Under the pieces are notes generated by a model. That model worked only from the letters and a program-made list of their open reading frames with translations, made no database searches and was not told the origin of the DNA. Below, one piece after another: positions 17,598 to 25,619 of a stretch of DNA of 64,000 nt. The stretch covers positions 62,001 through 126,000 of the forward strand of contig NZ_BPPA01000005.1 in the NCBI RefSeq assembly GCF_019972815.1, given 5' to 3'. Numbering within the stretch: the first letter of the stretch is position 1; each line of letters opens with the position of its first letter. The position numbers and the translations under genes are program-made. This DNA comes from Lactobacillus huangpiensis. GTDB lineage: Bacteria > Bacillota > Bacilli > Lactobacillales > Lactobacillaceae.

Positions 17598-17624
17598 AAA
17601 AAAAAGCCTCTTCAATGAGGCTTA
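17598..17624 (-). terminator. Terminator of the phosphoglycerate mutase-like gene
   Basis: AAGCCTC and GAGGCTT form a 7-bp stem with a 6-base loop, followed on the minus strand by eight Us. Confidence 0.9.
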
Positions 17625-17629
17625 GTACG

Positions 17630-18235
17630 CTATTCAAAAGTTAAAATACGGTTATAATAATTTACCCGGGGAATACCATTAAGATAGGAAACTTTTGCTA
17701 AAGCACAATTATCCATGGTTTCAAAATACTTCATGTCACCATGCGTAAAATAGTGGGCAAACATCATTCTAATTAAAGTACCATGGCAAAATACAAGCAC
17801 TTTTTTAGTCAAATAATTCTTTTTCATATCATCTAAAAAACTGCCGCACCTTCTATCCAATGCTGCAAAAGATTCGCCACTTGGTGCATATTTAATATAG
17901 TCAGCTGCAGCCTTGCCCCAAGGATCAATGGCATCAGGATATTTTTGCCCCAGCTCTGAAAGAAAATGACCATCCCATTCGCCAAAATTAATTTCCGTTA
18001 GCCTTTTATCAATTTTTATTTCTTTTTGTCCTTTAGTAAAAATTTCAGCGGTTGTCAAAGATCTCTTTAAAGGACTTGAAAAAACTACATCAAATCCCGC
18101 AGGATCGAAATTCGCAGCAGCTTTTTCAGCACATGCACGACCAGTCTCATCTAAATCATGATCAAAAACCGAACCTTGAATACGACCGGTTTTATTTAAA
18201 TCTGTCTGACCGTGGCGAACAAAAACAATTTGCAT
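17630..18235 (-). CDS. Histidine phosphatase family protein (phosphoglycerate mutase-like)
   Basis: This 201-residue protein has the catalytic RHGQTDLN motif at residue 7, the second conserved motif ITEINFGEWDG near 82, and the distal His in CHGTLIRMM near 150. The family includes cofactor-dependent mutases and broad phosphatases; this short form is usually a phosphatase. It is a separate copy from the one at 31933-32577. Substrate unknown. It is a single gene ending in its own terminator. Confidence 0.9.
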   Translation of the reverse strand: MQIVFVRHGQTDLNKTGRIQGSVFDHDLDETGRACAEKAAANFDPAGFDVVFSSPLKRSLTTAEIFTKGQKEIKIDKRLTEINFGEWDGHFLSELGQKYPDAIDPWGKAAADYIKYAPSGESFAALDRRCGSFLDDMKKNYLTKKVLVFCHGTLIRMMFAHYFTHGDMKYFETMDNCALAKVSYLNGIPRVNYYNRILTFE

Positions 18236-18264
18236 AATAACCTCACATTTCTATATCTTAAATT

Positions 18265-19032
18265 TTAGCGCCGTTTAAAATCGAACTTTGTCCTGAAAAC
18301 ATAAGTGTCATCAGTACTAACTTTCGGCTCAAACACAAAACCAAAATCATGAAAGTCCTGCAGTTGCTCCGGTTCAGTTAATTGGTTTTCAGCAATATAG
18401 CGCACCATTTCTCCGCGAGCCATCTTGGCATGCACCCCAACTGTTTTCCACTGACCATTTTTCCTTTCTTGAAAATCAACAGTAATCATCTGTCTGCCAT
18501 TCTTAACGTATGGAGTAACATTGCGCGAATATTCTTTAGAAGCCAAATTAATGAGTATCTGATCTTCATCAAAAAGATTGTCCGCAATTGTCGTGCCCCA
18601 AAATCGGTATAAATTAGGCTGTTTAAACCCCTTTACCTTGTTTTTCATTTCCAATCTGTATGGCCACACGCCATCAAAAGGTCGCAAAACACCGTACAGA
18701 CCTGATAATATACGGACATTCTCTTGCAAATAAGACAGGGCGGGTTTAGTGAACAGGTCGGGAGCCATATATTGATACTGAATGCCAGAATAGGAAATAA
18801 TCGCAGGAGTTAAGCCAGCTTTTTGACTCAAGTTTAGAGTTTGAATTTGTCTTTGACCTTCTTTAGTTGTACGATCACTAGATTGCCAAATTTTTTGTAA
18901 TTCGTTAAAACTGCATTTTTTTAGAAAAGCAGCTAATTCTTGAGCTTGAGCTAAAAATTGTGGGTGTGTCCTTGCAGAAAAAGAGTCATTATCAACTGTC
19001 ATTTTCATTGCAGGTGAAATAATAATTTTCAT
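18265..19032 (-). CDS. yaaA: Peroxide stress protein YaaA (DUF328/UPF0246)
   Basis: The start is at the ATG at 19032 (MKIIISPAMKMTVDNDSF); AAAGGTGG is spaced for it, while the longer frame begins with GTG inside that site. The 255-residue protein has the family N-terminus KIIISPAK-like and the conserved LSGLYGVLRPFDGVWPYRLEM block near residue 120. In E. coli YaaA lowers intracellular free iron during peroxide stress and binds DNA. It is a single gene, divergent from the next plus-strand gene. Confidence 0.93.
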   Translation of the reverse strand: MKIIISPAMKMTVDNDSFSARTHPQFLAQAQELAAFLKKCSFNELQKIWQSSDRTTKEGQRQIQTLNLSQKAGLTPAIISYSGIQYQYMAPDLFTKPALSYLQENVRILSGLYGVLRPFDGVWPYRLEMKNKVKGFKQPNLYRFWGTTIADNLFDEDQILINLASKEYSRNVTPYVKNGRQMITVDFQERKNGQWKTVGVHAKMARGEMVRYIAENQLTEPEQLQDFHDFGFVFEPKVSTDDTYVFRTKFDFKRR

Positions 19033-19088
19033 CTTTACCACCTTTTGGGTTAAACTTATTAATAATATCTACTGAAGGAGAGAAATCA

Positions 19089-19769
19089 ATGAATCCTGAT
19101 TTTGCCATCGTATTAAATTTTAAACTAAAAAGCGCAAAAGATGTAGACGCTGATTTTTTAGTTAAAACTGCTCGCAATATTGGAGCCCGGGCTGTCAGCG
19201 TTGACGCTTATCAAACCGACTTTGAAAAAGCTTGTGCAAAATATACTATTGCTTTGGTCGATGCAGAAACTATCCAAGAAAGTTGTGATTTAGTCCCAGC
19301 AGATGCAGTTGCAAAGCTTGTAGCCAATCGTAAAGATGGGCAAAATACGATAATTAATATTCCGGTCACAGATAATGGTAAGTTGTCTTCTGAAACTGAA
19401 GAAATGCTTAAGCAAATCAACAACTGGATGCATCTTTTTGGCCATGCTTTTAATGAAAGCGAACCCTGCGCGCTTAAAATAAGTGGGGTTGTTGAAAATA
19501 ATGCTTTTGTATTACAAAACAGACACGTGCACTATCAAAAGTATCTTTTCATCAAGGCTCCCCTGCCAGAAGCAATTAAAGTCCAGGGTTTAGTAAATAA
19601 GCCTAATCGCATTGAAATGATTGAGAATAGGATTGAGCTGGATTTCACTTTTGCTGATGACGAATTGAGCATAAACTTAGATGGTGTGCCTAAAAGTGAT
19701 TTTACATGGCAGCTAATTCGGATTCAAGAGCACCGGCCAGAAGACGATATTAAAGAAACTAAATATTAG
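19089..19769 (+). CDS. Uncharacterised cytoplasmic protein
   Basis: This 226-residue protein has a strong ribosome binding site (GAAGGAGAG) and no signal or membrane span. I do not recognise a family with certainty. The segment INIPVTDNGKLSSETEEMLKQ faintly resembles the end of the catalytic domain of GH29 alpha-L-fucosidases (LNIPP...G.I...), and the start (NARNIGARAVSVDAYQTDF-like region) could be a barrel remnant, but catalytic parts are absent. It is followed by a hairpin at 19792-19873 that can act as terminator. Confidence 0.75.
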   Translation: MNPDFAIVLNFKLKSAKDVDADFLVKTARNIGARAVSVDAYQTDFEKACAKYTIALVDAETIQESCDLVPADAVAKLVANRKDGQNTIINIPVTDNGKLSSETEEMLKQINNWMHLFGHAFNESEPCALKISGVVENNAFVLQNRHVHYQKYLFIKAPLPEAIKVQGLVNKPNRIEMIENRIELDFTFADDELSINLDGVPKSDFTWQLIRIQEHRPEDDIKETKY

Positions 19770-19791
19770 TGATCTATAACAGTTTCAACTT

Positions 19792-19876
19792 AAAAACTGA
19801 TAAATCTTGTTAAATTTATGTCACTTGAATAAAAATTCAGGTTATATCATGAAACAAAGATTTATCAGTTTTTTAA
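19792..19876 (+). terminator. Long hairpin after the uncharacterised gene
   Basis: AAAAACTGATAAATCTT (19792-19808) and its exact complement (19857-19873) enclose a 48-base loop. The loop itself has a nested ACTTGAAT/ATTCAGGT hairpin. The outer stem runs into TTTTTTAATG on the plus strand. It works as a terminator on paper, but the length is also compatible with a small palindromic repeat element. Confidence 0.55.
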
Positions 19877-19963
19877 TGATTTAATACTATGATAAAAACT
19901 GTAAAGTTATGAGACATCTTGGTCAAAAAGGAAGATTAAATCAGAGTAGCAAAGGCTGTAAAG

Positions 19964-20089
19964 ATGATTAATTCTGATAATAATAAAGCAGAATTGTTTT
20001 ACAAAGTTGCAGCTGGAAGAGGAGATTTCATCAAAGTCTCAGAAATTAAATATTTAGCTAGACCAAAGCTACCGGTACTCAATAATTAG
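19964..20089 (+). pseudogene. Possible remnant ORF, 41 codons
   Basis: The frame begins MINSDNNKAELFYKVAAGRG and ends at a TAG at 20087. There is no strong ribosome binding site, and an in-frame stop precedes the ATG closely. I do not recognise it. It may be a degraded gene fragment or chance. Confidence 0.2.
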
Positions 20090-20230
20090 TTTTGAAAATT
20101 CGCGAACAAATAATATAAGTCCAAGAAAAATTAGACATGAAAAAGGCACTGATTAATATACTCAATGTCTTTTTGTTAACCTCAAAGACTGGCTTTTCCT
20201 GATCCTTTATTACATTGAAACAGATATTTT

Positions 20231-20572
20231 TTATTTAAGATATTCCAGCAGTTGCTCAACATCTGTTTCTTTTTTATCCTGCGTAATATCTTCATCATTT
20301 AAAATTTCAATTGCACGTTGCACTATTGAATAAATCTGTTTATCGTCATTACTATCAATCACCAAATAACTTATTTTAAAGTAAGATTCTAAATTTGACG
20401 TATCTTTTTCGTCTAGTGCTTTTCTAATTAAAAATCTAAAAATTGCCTTCATATTGCGTGTCTTTTTACGTTTTTCCTGCTTTTTATCATAAACAGGTAA
20501 AAATAAAGCAACACATACAGCAGCAATTTCTGCAGCTGCAGTAACCCACTCTGACAAAGGTCCTATACTCAT
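20231..20572 (-). CDS. Small membrane-anchored protein of unknown function
   Basis: The start is at the ATG at 20572 (MSIGPLSEWVTAAAEIAAVC), which has GGGGAG 6 bases upstream. The 113-residue product has one hydrophobic N-terminal helix (about residues 8-27). A basic stretch follows (DKKQEKRKKTRNMK), which predicts the rest stays in the cytoplasm, and then an acidic helical tail. I do not recognise the family; similar one-helix proteins occur in prophage and stress islands. Confidence 0.6.
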   Translation of the reverse strand: MSIGPLSEWVTAAAEIAAVCVALFLPVYDKKQEKRKKTRNMKAIFRFLIRKALDEKDTSNLESYFKISYLVIDSNDDKQIYSIVQRAIEILNDEDITQDKKETDVEQLLEYLK

Positions 20573-20689
20573 AATCTTCTCCCCTTGGTTATTACACAAG
20601 TATTACTTAAATGAAAATCAAGATTTTGTTTCCAAACATTTTTCCACTTTAATATATATGATTTTTATTATATACATTTATATAAAAAC

Positions 20690-20720
20690 TTGCACTTTTT
20701 ATTTCTATATGCGATATGAT
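20690..20720 (+). promoter_or_regulatory. Probable promoter of the small secreted/basic gene pair
   Basis: TTGCAC at 20690 and TATGAT at 20715 (19-base spacing; GATATG gives 17) precede a GGGAGG ribosome binding site and the ATG at 20760. Confidence 0.45.
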
Positions 20721-20759
20721 TATATTAAGGAACTAATTATTTTATTTGGGAGGTAAAAT

Positions 20760-21179
20760 ATGCAGAATAAAAAACCTTTTTATAAAAAAATATGGTTTTG
20801 CTTTGTAGTGATTTTTATAACTTTTTTCACTAATTTTGTTTCTGGCAGCACAGGTATAAAAGATGCACAACAAACGGTTATTGCAAAGTCAACAAAAGTA
20901 GTAAAAAGTAATGCAAAAAAAGTAGTTACTGAAAAAGTAACTGTTAAAAGAAGAAAAGCTACTCGCAAAAGAAAGTTAGCTGCAAAAAGAAAGCAAAAAA
21001 AGCGTAAAAGTGCCGCCAAACGTAATGTACGTAAAGTCTATATAGCTCCTAATTCGGGGAGAAGATATCATTTTAATCCGAGTTGCCGTGGTCTTCGAAG
21101 AGCACATGGAAACATAACCAAAATATCATTAAAAAGGGCTATTAATCAGGGTTACACCTTATGTAAATGGGAAGATTAA
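20760..21179 (+). CDS. Secreted basic protein with a C-terminal Cys/His metal-binding-like domain
   Basis: This 139-residue protein has an N-terminal membrane helix (about residues 11-29), a very Lys/Arg-rich middle (about 45-92), and a C-terminal domain. The domain is VYIAPNSGRRYHFNPSCRGL followed by a helix and GYTLCKWED. It matches the small domain often found at the end of surface nucleases and ComEC-like proteins (tGxxYHxxxCxxL...A...GYxPCxxC). Here the last Cys of the usual set is missing (CKWED). Zinc or nucleic acid binding at the cell surface is plausible. It is followed 15 bases later by another small basic protein. Confidence 0.75.
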   Translation: MQNKKPFYKKIWFCFVVIFITFFTNFVSGSTGIKDAQQTVIAKSTKVVKSNAKKVVTEKVTVKRRKATRKRKLAAKRKQKKRKSAAKRNVRKVYIAPNSGRRYHFNPSCRGLRRAHGNITKISLKRAINQGYTLCKWED

Positions 21180-21194
21180 GGAGAAGAATAAATA

Positions 21195-21419
21195 ATGATT
21201 AAAATTGGTTTTAGAAAGCCTAGTTTAAGAAGGTCTATCTCTGCCAGAACAAAGGGAAGAGCAACAAGGGCTATAAAAAGAGCTATTATTCCCAACTATG
21301 GCAAGCGTGGTATGGGTTGGGCTCATCCAAAAAGAAAATTATATAATACAATTTACCATAAGACTACCTTTGATACTCGTAAATTATTTATTCATGACAG
21401 TTCTAGAAAAAATAAATAA
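21195..21419 (+). CDS. Small basic protein with the YGKKGMG-type motif
   Basis: This 74-residue protein carries the sequence pattern PNYGKRGMGWAHPKRKLYN followed by YHKTTFD. I recognise this pattern from uncharacterised Firmicute proteins, where it often forms the N-terminal module of larger proteins or stands alone. It is strongly basic and has no signal peptide. A ribosome binding site (AAGGAGAAG) precedes the ATG, and it is probably co-transcribed with the preceding gene. Function unknown; nucleic acid binding is a guess from charge. Confidence 0.75.
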   Translation: MIKIGFRKPSLRRSISARTKGRATRAIKRAIIPNYGKRGMGWAHPKRKLYNTIYHKTTFDTRKLFIHDSSRKNK

Positions 21420-21528
21420 ATATTTGGAGAGCCAATTAATCCCAAAAAAGTTAACAACAGTTTCTCTGAAGTGAATAAAAAAGACTAGGAAAATACTTAT
21501 TACGCATTAGCTAAGATTGTTATAAACA

Positions 21529-21580
21529 AAAAGACTGATAAATCAGCGTTTCACAAACGAAATTTGTCAGTCTTTTTTTA
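21529..21580 (+). terminator. Terminator of the small basic gene pair
   Basis: AAAGACTGATAAAT pairs with ATTTGTCAGTCTTT (one G-U) and runs into TTTTTTTAA. The loop contains GCGTTTCACAAACG, a second small hairpin. The core ACTGATAAATC is shared with the hairpin at 19792. Confidence 0.85.
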
Positions 21581-21692
21581 ATATTAAAGTTTCTAAATCC
21601 ACTATTGCATCTTGTTCATCATTGCTTTTCATCAGGAGATGCTGTCTCTTCTAACGCAGCGAATAATCATGAAATAATGGTATCAAAGTTAA

Positions 21693-21858
21693 TCAGTTAG
21701 CTTTAACTATAAATTCAGATCCATAATACTTGAGCATCTTAATAATTTCCAGGTCAACTTGAGTCGTGGTTTCTCTCACTGGTTTACGGGCCGGACCCAC
21801 ATTTGCAATATTGGCTAATTCTACGGATCACTTTAAAACTGCAGGTACTGTCCTTTAA
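21693..21858 (-). pseudogene. C-terminal remnant of a dihydrodipicolinate synthase/N-acetylneuraminate lyase family gene
   Basis: On the minus strand one frame reads RTVPAVLK, stop, SVELANIANVGPARKPV and onward to IIKMLKYYGSEFIVKAN, stop. The order VPAVLKxSxELA...GPARKPVRE is typical of the C-terminal helices of the DHDPS/NAL aldolase family. No N-terminal part or start is present, and one in-frame stop interrupts it. It abuts the broken flavin reductase gene and so marks a decaying catabolic locus. Confidence 0.6.
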
Positions 21859-21869
21859 AAAATATAATC

Positions 21870-23904
21870 TTACTTCTGCGCTAATTGATAACCGAGTACC
21901 CAACCTAAGGTCATGGCCATGCCAAGAGTCAAGCCTTGCATTGGGGTAGAATATTCGATTGCGAATCTTTCACCGGCATTGTTACCACAAGCGTATAAAT
22001 TGTCGATTGGATTCCAGTTAGAGTCAACTACTCGTTGCTCAGAATCTGTGTTAACTCCGTTTAAGGTAACTATTCCAGTCATTGGCTTATCTTCAACAAA
22101 GTACATGCCAAAGAATGGACCTTTATTAACCGGCAATAGGAGTTTCGGATCCCTACCGAAGTCTGTATCCTCACCTTGTTCACAGAAATGATTATATTTA
22201 GCAATTTCTGCTTTAATATTTTCTTTTTGTTCTTCATTCAAATGCATATATGTAAGCAAAGTGTCCAAATCTTGGGCGCCCCAGCATGAAACTGTTTCGC
22301 CTGGATTGGTCTTTGCACCTTTAGCGCCCCGATCAAGCCATGATTGGAATTCTTGATACAAATCAACTTCTTCATCACCGCCTGTTGGTACAGAAAAGTG
22401 CTCTGGAATTGATCTGCGCATTAATTCTGGCCACTGACTATCCCAAATTGCAAAATATCTTCCCGGTTTCGACCTTTCAACACGCTCTCTCATTCCAAAT
22501 ACACCGAGAACAGTTTCATCAGTAAATCTCTTACCATTGCTATCAAAGTAAACAAATGGTGACCCCCAAGGATTAAACCGTGATGCGCCTATTTCAGGTG
22601 CAGGCTGTCCTGAAAAGCTTGAGCCCCAGCGTAAAACATTGGTTGCATATTTATCAGAATTTAAAATAACCTGAGGATCAACCGCACAACGTGGACCCGG
22701 ATCCATTGTAGCTCCAGCCCATAAAGCCATTTTTATGCCACTGCCATCTCTGCCAAAACTTGGACAGTGTAATTCTTCTGTGTCCAAGCCATGAGCTTCA
22801 TATACATTTCTTTTCTCGTCTTGTAAAGCTTCATACATTTGAGGATTACCACCATAATCCCCACCAGTTAGAACAACCGCATCATTAGCCAAAAACTCTA
22901 TAAATTGACCATTTTTATCTTTTGCAATAACTCCCGTAACTTTTTGATGAGGCACTTTTTTACTAAAGAAACTCACTTCACCATTTTCAGAAGTTTTTTC
23001 ATCTTGCTCTTCAACTGAATATGATTCATGAATTAGTTTAACCCCCCTTAGTTTCCCAATACCATTTTGCTCCTTGCTTTTCAGCATCAGCTATTAATTT
23101 GGGGGCAGCAGCATTATAGTTAATTTGCACAGCACCTGTCCAACTGGTAAACTTATTTATTTCCCTGCCTTGAGGTAAATAATCATGTTTAGAAGTAACA
23201 TTTAACAAACAAGCTTTGTTAACAACTTCAGGAGCAGCATGATCCATTAGCCAATCTATCATAGCACCACTATTATCTACAAACTGCTTGACTAGCATAG
23301 GACCAGTCCGATTATGAGTTCTTCGTTGATACTCAGCAATAAATTCGCTCTTTTTAATCTTAGGCGCACCATTTTCTAGTTGAAAATTAGAATTAACAGC
23401 TGCTATATCATGCATACCGTAATAATAGACATTATCTTCCGCTTGGGCTTCAATTACAGCAACTTTTTTGTGCTTTTCACTGGCAGCAAAGGCGCACATT
23501 GTTCCAGCATTGCCACCACCAACTATTACAATATCAGCATGAATAACCTTCTTTATTTCTTCAGAATCAATTTCAGGCTCATTTCCGAGCCAGTCAGGAG
23601 CCTTCTTTATGCTTTTACTTTGAGCTGGCTTTCCACTGGCTTCATTTATGATTTCCTGTATATCTTTCTTAATTGCATTTGAAGTGACACTCGCACCACT
23701 AATTACATCAACATCTGCACTTTGTGCTGCTAAAATTTTAGCCTGCATTTTGGGCGCTGCTAACTGTCCAATATTTTTAGTCTCTTTACTAGCGTCAATC
23801 TGTAATTCAACGATTTTATTATTTTTGATTTTTGCATCTACTTTTACCAAATCATGCATTCCTTGATTTTCTGCATGATAATTGCCATCTTTATAACTTG
23901 CCAT
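21870..23904 (-). pseudogene. Fumarate reductase-like flavoprotein (FMN-bind plus FAD-binding), split by a frameshift
   Basis: Two frames, 23904-23038 (288 residues) and 23087-21870 (405 residues), join into one protein of about 675 residues. The N-terminal FMN_bind domain has the covalent flavin acceptor motif DVISGASVTS near residue 66. It is followed by the FAD Rossmann motif IVIVGGGNAGTMCAF near 120 and the FAD_binding_2/fumarate reductase catalytic domain. The C-terminus (CGNNAGERFAIEYSTPMQGL) is typical. The break is at a run of six Gs on the minus strand (23042-23047): five Gs would restore the frame (WETKGVKLIHES). A TetR gene lies upstream. Electron acceptor use (fumarate, urocanate or similar) is inferred from the family. 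Confidence 0.88.
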
Positions 23905-24005
23905 TTTAATTCCTCCAATCTAGCATGTTACTGTCTTCACATACAAGATTAGATTATTTAGCCAATCTATCAATTTACAGATTCGTGATTTTGTTAACAT
24001 AAGCG

Positions 24006-24542
24006 TTAATTTCGAGGAATAAAATCAGGCAGGGCATAAATTAAAGCTTTAGTTACTTCTTTAGGATCATCTTGCATTTTATCCCTTATCCATTTAGAAG
24101 TAGCTGAGGCTTGCATATAAATGCAGTATTTTAGAATTACTTTTTCTTTTGCCGTTAAATATATGCCTTTTTGATAAAATTTCTGTTTAATAATTTTTAA
24201 TACATTTTCATAACCTTGTTCTGGAAATGGTGTGATCCCCTTCTCACTGTTTTGAAATAATTCCTTGTGCTTTAACATCACAGAGAAGAATTTTAACAGG
24301 CCATCATACCATCCATATTGAACATAAATATTATTCATGCAGTCCGCCAAATAATATTTCCATAACCATTGGTGGATGTCGTATATGTCCTGAAAATATT
24401 TATAAAAAGTAGTACGAGAGACATTACTTTTTTGACAAAGTTCAACTACCGAAACTCTTTCAATGTCTTTTTCTTTTAGCAATTCATTTAACATGCTGGC
24501 TATTCTTATTTTTGTTTCATTAGCCTTAACTTTTTGTTTCAT
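24006..24542 (-). CDS. TetR family regulator beside the flavin reductase
   Basis: This 178-residue protein has a TetR helix-turn-helix (SVVELCQKSNVSRTTFYKYFQDIYD) and a C-terminal domain of the TetR_C_8/DhaS-like kind common in lactobacilli. It lies immediately upstream of the reductase pseudogene on the same strand, 100 bases apart. It is a likely local regulator. A palindrome-like AACGGTTTCGTT lies at 24578-24589 in its leader and is a candidate operator. Confidence 0.88.
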   Translation of the reverse strand: MKQKVKANETKIRIASMLNELLKEKDIERVSVVELCQKSNVSRTTFYKYFQDIYDIHQWLWKYYLADCMNNIYVQYGWYDGLLKFFSVMLKHKELFQNSEKGITPFPEQGYENVLKIIKQKFYQKGIYLTAKEKVILKYCIYMQASATSKWIRDKMQDDPKEVTKALIYALPDFIPRN

Positions 24543-24850
24543 TTTTAGCTATACCCTTTATTCAGTTTCCAAGTATGAACGGTTTCGTTAATTTTATTAT
24601 ATACTCATACCTAAAGTGCAAAAATTTAAGTCAAAGTAAAATGACGAACTTTCTTAACCTTGATACCAAAATCGAATTTTAAATCTATTGAATTATGTCT
24701 AAAAACTAAACTAGTTAATTGCAGCTTTAAGTTAATTTTCCATGTTGCTTTACGTTCACAATAAGAAATGCCATAGGCTAAATTTTATATCAAAAAAGAC
24801 GTAACTTATACGGTTACGCCAATTAATTACTCATTTAATAATAAATAAAG
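24543..24850. other. Intergenic: TetR promoter region and EF-P terminator
   Basis: The left part holds a TATAAT box at 24596-24601 and the palindrome AACGGTTTCGTT for the TetR gene. The right part holds the efp terminator. The middle shows nothing else. Confidence 0.5.
24791..24820 (-). terminator. Terminator of efp
   Basis: GCGTAAC and GTTACGT form a 7-bp stem around CGTATAA on the minus strand, followed by CTTTTTTG. Confidence 0.85.
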
Positions 24851-25423
24851 TTACTTGCCACCTTCGGCTCTTGACTTGTAGGCACCCTCTGCAGTATTGA
24901 TAACCAGTTCTTCACCTTCCTTAATGAAGTCGGGAACTTGGACTACCAAACCTGTTTCCATAGTAGCTGGTTTGCCGGAACCGGTAACAGTAGCGCCTTT
25001 AATGCCCGGTTCAGTATGAGCTACTTTCATTGTGACAGTTGATGGTAATTCCACACCAAGCAGCTTGCTGTCATTAGCAAATTCCAATTGAACCTCAATA
25101 TTAGGCATCAGGAAAAGTTTATCATCACCGAGTTGTTCTGCTGAAACCTCATATTGTTCATAAGTTTCAGTATCCATGAAAGTATAAATATCACCTTCAT
25201 TATAAAGATACTGCGCATTTTTCTTGGTGATTTCGACTAAATCTACTTTCTCGGTTGGACGCATAGTTTTATGAACCACAGCACCACTTTCAACATTACG
25301 CAAATCCATTTGCATAACAGTGTTGCCTTTTCCCGGCTTATGGTGATTAGCCTTTAAAACACGAATTAGTTTGCCATCTTGACTAAAGACCATACCCTTT
25401 TTTAAGTTAATTGCTTGTACCAT
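24851..25423 (-). CDS. efp: Translation elongation factor P
   Basis: This 190-residue, three-domain tRNA-mimic relieves ribosome stalling at polyproline. The tip loop of domain I reads HHKPGKGN with Lys32, the position that is modified in EF-Ps of the Bacillus PGKGP type. The C-terminal OB domain ends with the usual TGLVVQVPDFIKEGEELVINT pattern. It is a single gene with its own terminator. No modification enzyme is seen in the window. Confidence 0.97.
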   Translation of the reverse strand: MVQAINLKKGMVFSQDGKLIRVLKANHHKPGKGNTVMQMDLRNVESGAVVHKTMRPTEKVDLVEITKKNAQYLYNEGDIYTFMDTETYEQYEVSAEQLGDDKLFLMPNIEVQLEFANDSKLLGVELPSTVTMKVAHTEPGIKGATVTGSGKPATMETGLVVQVPDFIKEGEELVINTAEGAYKSRAEGGK

Positions 25424-25619
25424 TTTTTACTCCTTTAAATCTTTTTCTGAATTAATTACTGTTTTAAGAAAACCACGCTGGAGGTAAAGCAAATTTTTTA
25501 ATTAATAGTAAATAAATCTCATTCATAATGATTAGTATAACAAAATTTGGACTTTATCAACACCACTAAATCAGTGGTTTATGATTTTAATATAAACCAA
25601 ATATTTATTTGTAGTGAAA

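Larger units (their letters stand above)
19770..20230. other. Noncoding stretch with a long hairpin and eroded coding fragments
   Basis: This 460-base gap contains an 82-base hairpin structure (19792-19873), then short open frames without good ribosome binding sites. One is a 41-codon frame at 19964-20089 encoding MINSDNNKAELFYKVAAGRG and onward. A weak AGACAT/ATGTCT hairpin followed by TTTTTG lies at 20133-20174. I read it as a decayed region. Confidence 0.45.
21420..21869. other. Gap with a terminator and a lyase gene remnant
   Basis: The left part holds the terminator of the small basic gene pair (21529-21580). The right part (21693-21858, minus strand) is a recognisable C-terminal remnant of a DHDPS/NAL-family lyase. 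Nothing else is supported. Confidence 0.6.

Noticed and set aside
19905-19974. 20-codon frame MRHLGQKGRLNQSSKGCKDD
   Set aside because: It has no ribosome binding site, no recognisable family, and overlaps another short frame; kept only as part of the decayed stretch.
25561-25582. ACCACT/AGTGGT hairpin as a terminator of the ornithine cyclodeaminase-like gene
   Set aside because: There is no U-run on the minus strand after the stem; it may be a weak structure only.
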